This document shows positions 49,040-57,574 of a stretch of 64,000 bases of DNA, one piece after another. A model generated the notes under the pieces. That model was given only the letters and a program-made list of their open reading frames with translations. It was not told the origin of the DNA and searched no databases. The DNA comes from an uncultured Bacilli bacterium. GTDB lineage: Bacteria; Bacillota_I; Bacilli_A; RF39; UBA660. A program made the translations under genes and the position numbers. The DNA is taken from assembly GCA_910589375.1 (NCBI GenBank), contig CAJUTK010000003.1, forward strand, positions 206,996-270,995, in the 5' to 3' direction. Positions within the stretch are counted from its first letter, which is position 1. Every line of letters starts with the position of its first letter.

Positions 49040-50947
49040 ATGTTTGTAAAAAAGATGAATGCTCGTATGAAATTTGTATTGGTTGTTCTAGTGTTACTAT
49101 TTATCGTAATAATAGGAAAAGTATTTTATATTCAAGTAATTAGTTATGATAAATTAAATGATTATGCAACAGGGTTATGGAGTAGAAATTTGCCATTAGA
49201 AGCAAATAGGGGAATCATTTATGATAGAAATGGAATCGTATTAGCAGGGAATATTACTACTACTTCTTTAGTGTTAATTCCTAATCAAATAGAAGATAAG
49301 GAGAAAACCGCAAAAGAATTAGCAGTTATTTTAAATGTTAGCTATGATGATATGTATTCTCATGTCTCTAAAAAAACTTCTATTGAAAGGGTCCATCCAG
49401 AAGGAAGAAGATTATCCAATGAAATAGCGGATAAAATCTCTGCTTTAAAATTACCTGGTGTTTATCTTGTAAAAGAATCTAAAAGAGAGTATCCTTATGA
49501 TACTTATTTATCTCATACATTAGGATTTGTAGGAATTGATAATCAAGGATTAAGTGGATTAGAACTTATCTATGATGATTATTTAACGGGTAGTTATGGG
49601 GCTATTAAATATTTTAGTGATGCGAAAGGGAATAAATTAAATTTGAGTCAGATTTATGAGAAACCTCAAGATGGTATGAATATGACATTGACGATAGATT
49701 TTGAATTACAAGAAGCTTTAGAAAGAGAATTAGATAATGCTATTTCTATGTATCAAGCTGATCAAGCATTTGGGCTTGCGATGGATCCAAATACTGGCGC
49801 TATTTTAGCTATTTCTTCACGTCCTAATTTTTCTCCTACGAATTATCAAGATTACAGTGTAGAAGAGATTAATCGTAATTTGCCTATTTGGATGACTTAT
49901 GAACCAGGTTCTACTTTTAAAATTATTACATTAGCGGCATCTTTAGAGGAAAAGATGGTCGATTTAGATAAAGATACTTTTTCTGATAGTGGGGCAGTAA
50001 CAGTAGAGGGAGCAACTTTGCACTGTTGGAAGCATGGTGGACATGGTCATCAAACTTACTTAGAGGTAGTTGAAAATTCTTGTAATACAGGGTTTGTTAA
50101 TTTAGGATTAAGGCTTGGAAAAGAGAAACTGTTTTCCTATATTAAGAATTTTGGTTTTGGTTCTAAAACTGGTATAGAGTTAAGTGGAGAATCTAGTGGA
50201 ATTTTATTTAATGTAGATAAAATAGGAGACTTGGAATTAGCGACTACTGCTTTTGGGCAAGGTGTTGCTGTAACTGCTCTTCAACAAGTAACAGCAGTAA
50301 GTGCTGCTATTAATGGAGGAGTTTTATATGAACCTTATATTGTAGAGAGCTTAAATGATCCTGAAACGAATCAAGTAGTAGAGTCTCATCAAGAGAAAAT
50401 TGTTAGGAAAGTTATTAGTGAAGATACTAGTAATAAAGTAAAATATGCTTTAGAAAGTGTGGTAGCAAGAGGAACAGGTCATAATGCTTATATCGCAAAT
50501 TATAGAGTAGGTGGTAAGACAGGAACTGCTCAAAAGGCAGAAAATGGACACTATTTAACAGGAAACTATATTACTTCTTTTATTGGCTTTATGCCAGCAA
50601 ATGATCCTAAGATTGTTGTCTATATTGCAGTAGATAACGCTAAAGGAGTAAGTCAGTATGGAGGGACAGTAGCAGCTCCTATTGCTAAAAATTTCTTACT
50701 CTCTGCTATTTCTATTCTTGGTATTGAACCTCAAAAAGGGGAAATAGAAAAAGAATATGTCTATTTAGATAAAACGTATACAGTAGTTCCTGATGTTACG
50801 GGAAAAGAATTAAAGGAGGCTATAAAAGAGTTAAAAAATTTTAAAGTAGAATATGTAGGAAAAGGACGTGTTAATCATCAATCTCCTAGTGCAGGCATTA
50901 AAATAGCAGATGGAGAAACTATTCGTCTTTATTTAAGCGAATCTTAA
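49040..50947 (+). CDS. SpoVD-like class B penicillin-binding protein
   Basis: 635 residues. Membrane helix (about 10-32), dimerisation domain (EANRGIIYDRNG), SxxK at about S291 (YEPGSTFKI), SCN (VENSCNTGF), KTG (GGKTGTAQ) and a single C-terminal PASTA module (about 575-633). The Cys in SxN and length point to the SpoVD group, which makes spore cortex with SpoVE. The division-type PBP at 39464 has SSN and two PASTA modules, so the two are likely specialised. The family split is inferred. Confidence 0.85.
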   Translation: MFVKKMNARMKFVLVVLVLLFIVIIGKVFYIQVISYDKLNDYATGLWSRNLPLEANRGIIYDRNGIVLAGNITTTSLVLIPNQIEDKEKTAKELAVILNVSYDDMYSHVSKKTSIERVHPEGRRLSNEIADKISALKLPGVYLVKESKREYPYDTYLSHTLGFVGIDNQGLSGLELIYDDYLTGSYGAIKYFSDAKGNKLNLSQIYEKPQDGMNMTLTIDFELQEALERELDNAISMYQADQAFGLAMDPNTGAILAISSRPNFSPTNYQDYSVEEINRNLPIWMTYEPGSTFKIITLAASLEEKMVDLDKDTFSDSGAVTVEGATLHCWKHGGHGHQTYLEVVENSCNTGFVNLGLRLGKEKLFSYIKNFGFGSKTGIELSGESSGILFNVDKIGDLELATTAFGQGVAVTALQQVTAVSAAINGGVLYEPYIVESLNDPETNQVVESHQEKIVRKVISEDTSNKVKYALESVVARGTGHNAYIANYRVGGKTGTAQKAENGHYLTGNYITSFIGFMPANDPKIVVYIAVDNAKGVSQYGGTVAAPIAKNFLLSAISILGIEPQKGEIEKEYVYLDKTYTVVPDVTGKELKEAIKELKNFKVEYVGKGRVNHQSPSAGIKIADGETIRLYLSES

Positions 50948-50953
50948 AAAATA

Positions 50954-50962
50954 TGCTATAAT
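50954..50962 (+). promoter_or_regulatory. Extended -10 promoter
   Basis: TGCTATAAT, 22 bases before ATG 50985. Confidence 0.45.
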
Positions 50963-50984
50963 AATAAAGAAGGATAGTGATAAT

Positions 50985-52010
50985 ATGTTAGGAAAAATAG
51001 TTGTGTTAGTTATTTTAGTTCTCATAAATGGTATGTTTTCAGCAACAGAAATGGCTTTTATGGAGTTAAATACTTATGATTTGAATAAGGATATCAAAAA
51101 GAAAAATAAAAAGGCTATTAGGATTCTTGAACTATTAAAGGATTCTAGTACTTTTTTATCTGCTATTCAAATTGTTATTACTTTATCTGGCTTTTTAGCA
51201 AGTGCTTTTGCTGCTGATAGCTTTGCACGTGAGATTGCTTATTCTTTAAATCTCACTTGGATATCTATGGAAGCGTTAACGAATATTTTAATTGTCATAA
51301 TTACTGTTATTTTATCTTATTTTACATTAGTCTTTGGAGAGTTAGTTCCCAAACGAATAGGTCTTACTTATCCTAAGAAGATTTCTTATTTTATGATAAA
51401 TATTATTTATGCTATTATTTTCTTTTTCAAACCATTTATTTTTATTTTAGGTTCTTCTACTAACTTTATTTTAAAACTATTAAAAATTGAAAAGGCAAAA
51501 GAAGAGGAAGAAGAGGAAATTAAGAGTAGTATTCAGGATGCTAATTTAGAAGAATTAGAAAAGAAAATTTTACTGAATGTTTTTGAATTTAATGATACTA
51601 AAGTAAAAGATGTTATGATTAATAAAGATAGTGTAAGCTATTTAGATGTAGAGGACTCTAAGGAACAAGTTATGAAGATGATTAAAGAACACAAATATAC
51701 TAGATTTCCTGTTTTGGAAAATGGTGTTGTTATTGGTGTATTGAATGTAAAGGATTTATTAATCAAGAAGGAAAATGTATTTTCATTAAAAGATTATGTT
51801 AGAGAGATTACTACTATTTCATCAGATATGATTATAGATGATGCTTTTCTTTTATTGAATGGAAAACATGAACCAATCGCTAAAGTAGTGCAGGAAGGAA
51901 ATTGGATAGGAATTATTACGATAGAAGATATTATTGAAGAAATTGTTGGAAATGTTTTTGATGAATATGATCAGGAAGAATTGTTAGCACATCAGATGGA
52001 GGAAAAATAG
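50985..52010 (+). CDS. Hemolysin C/CorC-type CNNM membrane protein with CBS pair
   Basis: 341 residues. CNNM (DUF21) membrane domain (about 1-175; GMFSATEMAFMELN, FGELVPKRIGL) and two CBS domains (about 200-325; DVMINKDSVSYL, TRFPVLENGVVIGVLNVKDLL). The usual C-terminal CorC/HlyC domain is absent, and the protein is about 90 residues shorter than typical. Linked to Mg/Co ion handling in related proteins. AAGGA precedes ATG 50985. Confidence 0.85.
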   Translation: MLGKIVVLVILVLINGMFSATEMAFMELNTYDLNKDIKKKNKKAIRILELLKDSSTFLSAIQIVITLSGFLASAFAADSFAREIAYSLNLTWISMEALTNILIVIITVILSYFTLVFGELVPKRIGLTYPKKISYFMINIIYAIIFFFKPFIFILGSSTNFILKLLKIEKAKEEEEEEIKSSIQDANLEELEKKILLNVFEFNDTKVKDVMINKDSVSYLDVEDSKEQVMKMIKEHKYTRFPVLENGVVIGVLNVKDLLIKKENVFSLKDYVREITTISSDMIIDDAFLLLNGKHEPIAKVVQEGNWIGIITIEDIIEEIVGNVFDEYDQEELLAHQMEEK

Positions 52011-52029
52011 AAAAAATATTTGAAAAGTA

Positions 52030-52059
52030 TTGAATTTGCAAGTTTATTTTTGGTATGAT
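52030..52059 (+). promoter_or_regulatory. Promoter overlapping false ATGs
   Basis: TTGAAT, 18 bases, TATGAT (52054-52059). The two in-frame ATG codons at 52055 and 52058 are in or at the -10, so they cannot be the start of the next gene. Confidence 0.6.
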
Positions 52060-52087
52060 GTATATAGGGTACAGGGAGGTGTTTGGT

Positions 52088-52534
52088 ATTTTAAAAATAA
52101 AAAATATATGGTTACTACTTTTCCTATGTATGAGTTTACATTTGATGCCAGTTTTTGCAAATGAAAAAAAAGTAGAAATGATATCTTATCAAAAAGAAGA
52201 AGTTACAGAAAAAAAGATGACTTTTTTAGAGGATTTGCACTATCGTATTATTTATAAAGATACAAAGGACTTTTTTGATTATGTACTACTTGGTTCTGCA
52301 ATTATATCATTATTAATTGTTATGGTATTTCAAAATACTCATTATGTTATTGTGGTAAAACAAGTAGAAGAGGCTACTATTTTGGAGGAAGAACCAAGCT
52401 ATTCTATTGAAGAAATAGAAGAGAAAAAAGAGGATTCTACTATAGAAAATCCAGAGATATTATCAAGTGCTCTTTTAGAAGAGGAAAAACCAGTAAAAAC
52501 AAATAAGAAAAAAAATAAAAAGAAAAGAGTTTAA
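52088..52534 (+). CDS. Secreted/membrane protein, probable ATT start
   Basis: 148 residues from ATT 52088. An AGGGAGGTG ribosome-binding site (52073-52081) lies 6 bases before this codon, and the next residues (LKIKNIWLLLFLCMSLHLM) form a signal peptide ending PVFA. The only ATGs upstream are inside the promoter; the GTG at 52079 is inside the ribosome-binding site; the next ATG (52130) would cut the signal peptide. The mature part has a second membrane helix (about 75-95), then a Glu-rich and a Lys-rich (KKKNKKKRV) tail. Function unknown. Confidence 0.6.
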   Translation: MLKIKNIWLLLFLCMSLHLMPVFANEKKVEMISYQKEEVTEKKMTFLEDLHYRIIYKDTKDFFDYVLLGSAIISLLIVMVFQNTHYVIVVKQVEEATILEEEPSYSIEEIEEKKEDSTIENPEILSSALLEEEKPVKTNKKKNKKKRV

Positions 52535-52545
52535 CTCTTTTTTTG
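52522..52545 (+). terminator. Rho-independent terminator
   Basis: AAAAGAGT / ACTCTTTT hairpin around the stop codon, T run. Confidence 0.8.
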
Positions 52546-52592
52546 TGCTTATCCAACTTTATTTTTCATATACTCTAGTGGGAGGGATTGCT

Positions 52593-53582
52593 ATGCTACT
52601 CTTTATCAAATGTATTATGGCTATGATGGTTGGTCTTTTTCTTTCACTAATTGTAGGTTTTTGTTTGTTACCAATTTTAAGAGAAAAAAAGTTAAATCAA
52701 AGACTTAGTGTATATTTGAAAGATACCCATCATGATAAATCTAATGTTCCTACTATGGGTGGTCTTATCTTTATACTTCCAACGATTTTTCTAATGACAG
52801 TTTTAGTCATTATGGGGAAAGTGGAGATGACGTATAATCTTTTTATTTGTCTTTTTGCTTTTATAGGTTATGCTATTATAGGATTAATCGATGACTATTT
52901 AATTATTTATAAAAATAATAATAAAGGGTTATCAGAAGTAGCAAAATTAATATTGCAAATAATAGTTGCTATCTTTTTATTCTATTTTTTTATGATTGCG
53001 GGAAATGAATCACTGTTATGGGTTCATACATTAGGAATTAAGTGGAATATTGGATGGCTTTATGGAATTTTTATTTTACTTGTTTTAATTAGTAGTAGCA
53101 ATGCTGTCAATTTAACAGATGGATTAGATGGCCTAGCAGCAGGTCTTTCCATTATTGCTCTTTTTACAATGGGAATTATTACTGCTATGACTGGATGGTT
53201 AGAAGGATATCAAGAAATTTCTATTTTTATTTTTACACTTGTTGGTTCTTTAACTGGTTTTCTTTTTTTTAATGCTAATCCGGCTAAAATATTTATGGGG
53301 GATACAGGTTCCTTATCACTAGGGGCGACACTTGGAATGATTGCTATTTTAACTAGACATGAATTATTATTACTAATTATAGGAATTGTATTTGTAATAG
53401 AGACAACTACATGTATTATTCAAAGAGTATATTATAAATTTACGCATAAAAGAATATTTCCAATGACGCCTATTCATCATACTTTTGAAAGAATGTTACC
53501 AGAAAGGGAAGTTGTAAAAATATTTTGGATAGTGGGACTATTTGCTAGTCTAGTGGCTCTTATTTTTGGAGTGTGGATATGA
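52593..53582 (+). CDS. mraY: Phospho-N-acetylmuramoyl-pentapeptide transferase
   Basis: 329 residues, about ten membrane helices. Aspartate motifs GLIDDYL, LTDGLDGLA and FMGDTGSLSLG, and the late PIHHTFERML. Makes lipid I on undecaprenyl phosphate. ATG 52593 (GGGAGGG upstream) replaces a longer frame with no ribosome-binding site. Overlaps ftsW by four bases (ATGA). No murD gene sits between mraY and ftsW. Confidence 0.94.
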   Translation: MLLFIKCIMAMMVGLFLSLIVGFCLLPILREKKLNQRLSVYLKDTHHDKSNVPTMGGLIFILPTIFLMTVLVIMGKVEMTYNLFICLFAFIGYAIIGLIDDYLIIYKNNNKGLSEVAKLILQIIVAIFLFYFFMIAGNESLLWVHTLGIKWNIGWLYGIFILLVLISSSNAVNLTDGLDGLAAGLSIIALFTMGIITAMTGWLEGYQEISIFIFTLVGSLTGFLFFNANPAKIFMGDTGSLSLGATLGMIAILTRHELLLLIIGIVFVIETTTCIIQRVYYKFTHKRIFPMTPIHHTFERMLPEREVVKIFWIVGLFASLVALIFGVWI

Positions 53583-54643
53583 AAAGAAAGGTAGAATGGT
53601 TATTAGTTATCAGTATTATAGCATTAGCTCTTTTTGGTCTTATTATGATATATTCTGCTTCTTATATATGGGCAGAGTATAAGTATAGTGATCCTTTTAA
53701 GTTTGTTAAGAATCAAGCGATATTCTTTTTTGTAGGTGTTTTTTTGATGTGGGTAATTAGTAAAATTGATTACTATTTTTATTATGAAAAAGCAAATGTC
53801 ATTATTATTACTTGTATTATTTTATTAGTACTAGTTTTAATTCCTGGAATAGGTAGTGTTAGAAATGGTAGTAGAAGTTGGTTTGGAATAGGTTCTTTTG
53901 GTATACAACCTAGTGAGTTTACAAAATTAGGTCTCATTATTTTTACTTCTAAATATTTATGTACCCATAAAAAGTATTTCCCTGTTTTAATTTTTACTCT
54001 ATGCTTATTTGGCCTTATTATGTTACAGCCAGATTTTGGAACAGGATCTATTATAGTAATGTCTATATTAGGTATTCTATTTGTAGCAGGTATGAATATT
54101 TCTTTTTTAGTAAAGCTTGGTGTAGTAGGGGTAGTAGGAGTTGTTATTTTGATTTTAATAGCGCCTTATCGTTTAGCGCGTATTTTATCCTTTTTAGACC
54201 CTTGGAGTGATCCTCTTGGAAGTGGATTTCAAATTATTCAATCTCTTTATGCGATAGGTCCCGGAGGATTATTTGGAATGGGATTTGGCAATTCTATTCA
54301 AAAACATTTTTATTTGCCAGAACCACAGACAGATTTTATTTTTTCTATTATCAGTGAGGAGTTTGGATTTGTTGGTATATTAATAGTTGCTACTTTATTT
54401 TTAACAATTATTATTACAGGTTTTAAAATAGCTTATCGTTCACGAGATTTATTTGGAAAATACCTTTGTTTTGGAATCATGTTTTGTTTTTCTTTTCAAA
54501 CGGTTATGAATTTAATGGTAGTAGTAGGTCTTATTCCTGTTACTGGGGTAACACTACCTTTTCTTTCTTATGGAGGTTCTAGTTTACTTATTACTATGTG
54601 TAGTATGGGAGTAGTTTTAAATATTAGTAGATTTGATAGATAA
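53579..54643 (+). CDS. ftsW: FtsW/SpoVE-family peptidoglycan polymerase
   Basis: 354 residues, about ten membrane helices. IYSASY, the PSEFTKL motif, GFGNSIQKHFYLPEPQTDFI and the C-terminal FLSYGGSSLL are typical of SEDS glycosyltransferases in the FtsW/SpoVE clade. Partner of a class B PBP in septal or cortex synthesis. ATG 53579 is chosen (GGAG 9-10 bases upstream). Whether it serves division, sporulation or both cannot be told from sequence. Confidence 0.9.
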   Translation: MKRKVEWLLVISIIALALFGLIMIYSASYIWAEYKYSDPFKFVKNQAIFFFVGVFLMWVISKIDYYFYYEKANVIIITCIILLVLVLIPGIGSVRNGSRSWFGIGSFGIQPSEFTKLGLIIFTSKYLCTHKKYFPVLIFTLCLFGLIMLQPDFGTGSIIVMSILGILFVAGMNISFLVKLGVVGVVGVVILILIAPYRLARILSFLDPWSDPLGSGFQIIQSLYAIGPGGLFGMGFGNSIQKHFYLPEPQTDFIFSIISEEFGFVGILIVATLFLTIIITGFKIAYRSRDLFGKYLCFGIMFCFSFQTVMNLMVVVGLIPVTGVTLPFLSYGGSSLLITMCSMGVVLNISRFDR

Positions 54644-54676
54644 AAAGCATAATTCCAATTTCTAATTATGCTTTTA
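54643..54676. terminator. Bidirectional terminator ftsW / XRE gene
   Basis: AAAAGCATAATT / AATTATGCTTTT stem, 9-base loop, between convergent genes. Confidence 0.9.
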
Positions 54677-55117
54677 TTCTATCTTTTCTCTTCCTAGTAA
54701 TTCATCTATTGAAAAGGGTTCATATATTTTAGTTAGATTATATAAGAAAGTAGTCGTTATTAGGTTTGTAGCTGTCTCATAGTGGGAATATGCCGACTGA
54801 CTAGTATTAATTAATTTAGCCACTGTTTCTTGACTTAAATGATTTCTTTTTCGAATGTCTTTTAAATTTTTGGCAATAATCTTTAAATCAATTATCAGTG
54901 GCTTATAATTTTTACTTTCTTCTTCTAATCCAAATAGATAGTCTAGACTATATTGATATTCATTAGCGTACTGTACTAATTTCCTAAGGGGAATAGAATC
55001 TTTCCCAGTTTCCCAACCAGATACAGTAGAAATATCTACTTGAAAATATTCTGCGATATCTTTTTGTTTTTTCTTTAAATAGGTTCTGCTTTTTTTTAAA
55101 TTTACAACTAACATCAT
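54674..55117 (-). CDS. Tandem XRE-domain regulator
   Basis: 147 residues with two Cro/CI-type helix-turn-helix domains: about 5-60 (QKDIAEYFQVDISTVSGWETG) and about 80-140 (LSQETVAKLINTSQSAYSHYE). Two DNA-binding domains in one chain suggest that it binds paired half-sites as a pseudo-dimer. GGAGATGAT lies 7 bases before the start codon at 55117, so I prefer this over the two ATGs upstream. Divergent from the next gene. Confidence 0.8.
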   Translation of the reverse strand: MMLVVNLKKSRTYLKKKQKDIAEYFQVDISTVSGWETGKDSIPLRKLVQYANEYQYSLDYLFGLEEESKNYKPLIIDLKIIAKNLKDIRKRNHLSQETVAKLINTSQSAYSHYETATNLITTTFLYNLTKIYEPFSIDELLGREKIE

Positions 55118-55210
55118 TTTTATCATCTCCATACTATTATTACATTTCTTTTTCTCTTTGTGGGGAAACTAGGGGTAATAGAATATTTTCTTTGTCTAGA
55201 ATATACCTAT

Positions 55211-55241
55211 TTTATGATATTATAAATTTAAATTTATGATA
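55211..55241. promoter_or_regulatory. Candidate operator between divergent regulators
   Basis: A perfect 16-base palindrome ATAAATTTAAATTTAT (55222-55237), flanked by two TTTATGATA repeats (55211 and 55233) 22 bases apart, two helical turns. Confidence 0.5.
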
Positions 55242-55286
55242 GGGGTATTGGTTATTTGACAAAGAGTAGTAGAAGTGTGATGTAAG

Positions 55287-56063
55287 TTGGATTTAAATAA
55301 GATTGGAAAATTTGTTTCAGAGCAAAGGAAACAGAAGAAAATGACACAATCAGAGCTTGGAAATAAATTAAATGTTAGTGACAAGTCTGTGTCAAAGTGG
55401 GAATGTGGAGTGAATGCTCCAGACATTTCTATTTTGAATGAACTGGCGACTATTTTAGGAGTTACTACGACAGAACTTTTAAATGGAGAAAGAAATAATA
55501 AGGAAGTTAGTGTTGAAAGTATCCGTTTTTATAATGGTAGAGCAAAAATAAAGTATATGAAATACTTTTTTGGAATTTTAATTCTAATTAGCTTTTTATT
55601 TTCTACCCTTTTTTTAATCAATAATTATAATCAGTTTCAAGTTTATACTTTAAGTAGTAATCAAGAGGATTTTGTTGTAAGTGGTTATATTCTTTTTAAC
55701 CATAAGATGAATATTATTATGATTAATGAAATAGAATATATTGATAGGTATATTGGTACTAAAAAGGAAATAGTTACAACTTCTATTGATATCTTTTTAA
55801 AGTATAATAATGAAGTTTTATATACAACAGGGACAGGCATATATCATGAGGAAGAGCCAAAATCTTTAAGTGAATATATCAATAACAAAACTATCTATGT
55901 AGATAATATGTATATGAAGAATGACTATATTGATTTTAAGAAAGGAAAACTAAATTATTTTATTATGGAAATTTGTTATGTTGATATAGAAGGAAAAAAG
56001 GGTAGTATAGAAGTTCCTTTATATGCGGTAGAGGAGATATCTAGTACCAAATTATTTTATTAG
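55287..56063 (+). CDS. Membrane-bound XRE regulator
   Basis: 258 residues. N-terminal helix-turn-helix (about 3-60; KKMTQSELGNKLNVSDKSVSKWE), linker, one membrane helix (about 92-112) and an extracytoplasmic domain of about 145 residues with YIDRYIGT and YINNKTIYVDN. A DNA-binding domain tied to the membrane with an outer sensor domain is a one-component sensor layout. Starts with TTG 55287. The secreted protein gene follows after 16 bases and may be its target or partner. Confidence 0.75.
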   Translation: MDLNKIGKFVSEQRKQKKMTQSELGNKLNVSDKSVSKWECGVNAPDISILNELATILGVTTTELLNGERNNKEVSVESIRFYNGRAKIKYMKYFFGILILISFLFSTLFLINNYNQFQVYTLSSNQEDFVVSGYILFNHKMNIIMINEIEYIDRYIGTKKEIVTTSIDIFLKYNNEVLYTTGTGIYHEEEPKSLSEYINNKTIYVDNMYMKNDYIDFKKGKLNYFIMEICYVDIEGKKGSIEVPLYAVEEISSTKLFY

Positions 56064-56079
56064 AGGAAAGGCTGATTCT

Positions 56080-56823
56080 TTGAAAAAATTTTTCTTATCT
56101 GTTTTATTTGCTTTCATAGTAGTACCTTTTAATGTATGTGCGGAAGAACTTGAAGTAATAGCTAAGGTAGAAAAGTATTATAAAACTACTATAGTAGATT
56201 CTAAAATTAGTAATTATACTTTTGATAATACTCATTATTTTACTACTACAGAAGAAGTAACAGAGGAAGAATATAATTCTTTTAATGGGAACTCTATTAC
56301 TCCTTTATCTCTTTATGGTTATGTAGAAACAAATTATAAAAAATTAACGATTGAGATTTTAAAGGATACAAGTAAATTTAGATATCAAGTAACCCTAGAT
56401 TGGAAAACAATTCCTACAGTAAGAAGTTATGATACGATAGCAATTGGTCATTATGCTAGTGTAAAACCATCTGGTACAGCATTCTTTAAACAAAGATATT
56501 GTGCGACTAATGGTGTATGTAAAACTTCTAGTACTTACTATCCACAGACGTTTGTAACTGGTTCATCTGCGACCTTTCATTTGCCGACAGGGGATTTAAC
56601 TTCTTTAACCCAAACTTTTTATTTTGATATAGAAAAGGCAGTAGATGAAACTATTATTAGACAAGTGGTTACAGCCGATTATGCTCATGAAATAAAAACA
56701 GTAAAAATCACAGATGCTGTAAAACTTAGTGTTAGTAATGCAGGGATTAAACTTGATAATTCTATTCAAGATAGCTACGATGAAATATCCCCAGCAGAAG
56801 CAACATGGACTGGTTCTTGGTAA
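56080..56823 (+). CDS. Secreted protein, unknown
   Basis: 247 residues from TTG 56080 (AGAGGAAAGG upstream). Signal peptide KKFFLSVLFAFIVVPFNVCA, then a beta-rich, Thr/Ser/Tyr-rich extracellular protein with a Cys pair (YCATNGVCK) and an acidic start. No known motif. It follows the membrane-bound regulator and ends in a terminator. Confidence 0.6.
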   Translation: MKKFFLSVLFAFIVVPFNVCAEELEVIAKVEKYYKTTIVDSKISNYTFDNTHYFTTTEEVTEEEYNSFNGNSITPLSLYGYVETNYKKLTIEILKDTSKFRYQVTLDWKTIPTVRSYDTIAIGHYASVKPSGTAFFKQRYCATNGVCKTSSTYYPQTFVTGSSATFHLPTGDLTSLTQTFYFDIEKAVDETIIRQVVTADYAHEIKTVKITDAVKLSVSNAGIKLDNSIQDSYDEISPAEATWTGSW

Positions 56824-56847
56824 GACATCAATAGATGTCTTTTTTTA
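56823..56847 (+). terminator. Rho-independent terminator
   Basis: AGACATC AATA GATGTCT hairpin, T run. Confidence 0.9.
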
Positions 56848-56867
56848 TGATTTTTTAAACTCGCTTA

Positions 56868-56890
56868 ATGCGATACCTTTTATATCGCAT
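56868..56890. repeat. Inverted repeat ahead of the sigma-like gene
   Basis: ATGCGATA CCTTTTA TATCGCAT, perfect 8-base arms, no T run behind it; could be an operator or RNA hairpin. A second hairpin, CAAGAG/CTCTTG, follows near 56932-56950. The 190 bases before the sigma-like gene hold no other clear feature. Confidence 0.6.
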
Positions 56891-57015
56891 CAAGTAGTGT
56901 TCTTTTCTAATGACACATTATAGCTTAAAGACAAGAGTTTTTGGCTCTTGAGGTAGTTATGAAGTGTATAAGAAGTCCTCCATTAACAGGCTTTGATTTG
57001 TTAATAGGAGGAAGT

Positions 57016-57465
57016 ATGAAAAGAAGAAAAAATAAATATAATCCCTATACTTTAGAAGTAAATCATAGGATTACTTTTTTAGATAGTAGGGGTGTTATGC
57101 AAAAAATACTTGTAAATGATGAAATCTATCAAGAGTTTAATTCTTTTGAATTATCTGACTTAAAGGAAATGAATGAATATGATAGACATATAGAACATTT
57201 AGAACAGACTGATGAAACTTTATTTTTAAATACAAGAAATAAATATATATCTTTAGAAGAACTTGTTTTAAAAAAGATGATTTATGAAAAATTATATGAA
57301 GAAATAGAGAAATTACCAGATATTCAAAAAAGAAGGCTAAAGCTTTATTATTTTGAAGAGATGACATTAGAGAGTATCGCTAAAATAGAGGGTTGTTCTA
57401 AAGTAGCAGTCAAATATAGTATTGATCATGCATTAAAGAAAATTTCTAAAAGTTTAAAAAGATAA
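57016..57465 (+). CDS. Sigma-70-like factor of the mobile-element type
   Basis: 149 residues. N-terminal KYNPYTLEVNHRITFLDS and YDRHIEHLEQTDE, then a region 4-type helix-turn-helix (about 90-145; LPDIQKRRLKLYYFEEMTLESIAKIEGCSKVAVKYSID). This resembles the small sigma-70-family proteins of clostridial conjugative elements. ATG 57016 has TAGGAGGA 4 bases upstream; earlier ATGs lack one. It is followed by a terminator and then the structured leader of the tail-collar/RHS genes, so it may direct their transcription; that link is inference. Confidence 0.75.
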   Translation: MKRRKNKYNPYTLEVNHRITFLDSRGVMQKILVNDEIYQEFNSFELSDLKEMNEYDRHIEHLEQTDETLFLNTRNKYISLEELVLKKMIYEKLYEEIEKLPDIQKRRLKLYYFEEMTLESIAKIEGCSKVAVKYSIDHALKKISKSLKR

Positions 57466-57486
57466 CTTAACTTTTTTAAGAATAGT

Positions 57487-57528
57487 GAGGAATATAGTGA
57501 GAGGGAACTCTCTATATTCCTTTTTTAT
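57487..57528 (+). terminator. Strong Rho-independent terminator
   Basis: AGGAATATAG-GAGAG loop GGAA CTCTC-TATATTCCT stem with one mismatch, six T. Confidence 0.9.
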
Positions 57529-57537
57529 AGGAATAAT

Positions 57538-57547
57538 TGTTCTTTGA
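57538..57547 (+). promoter_or_regulatory. rrn boxA-like element (overlaps TTGACA)
   Basis: TGTTCTTTGA, close to the boxA of Gram-positive rRNA leaders (TGCTCTTTGA), followed by CAACTGAATAAC. TTGACA (57544-57549) inside it could alternatively be a -35, with TAAATA (57565-57570) 15 bases on. Confidence 0.4.
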
Positions 57548-57574
57548 CAACTGAATAACATAATTAAATACGTT

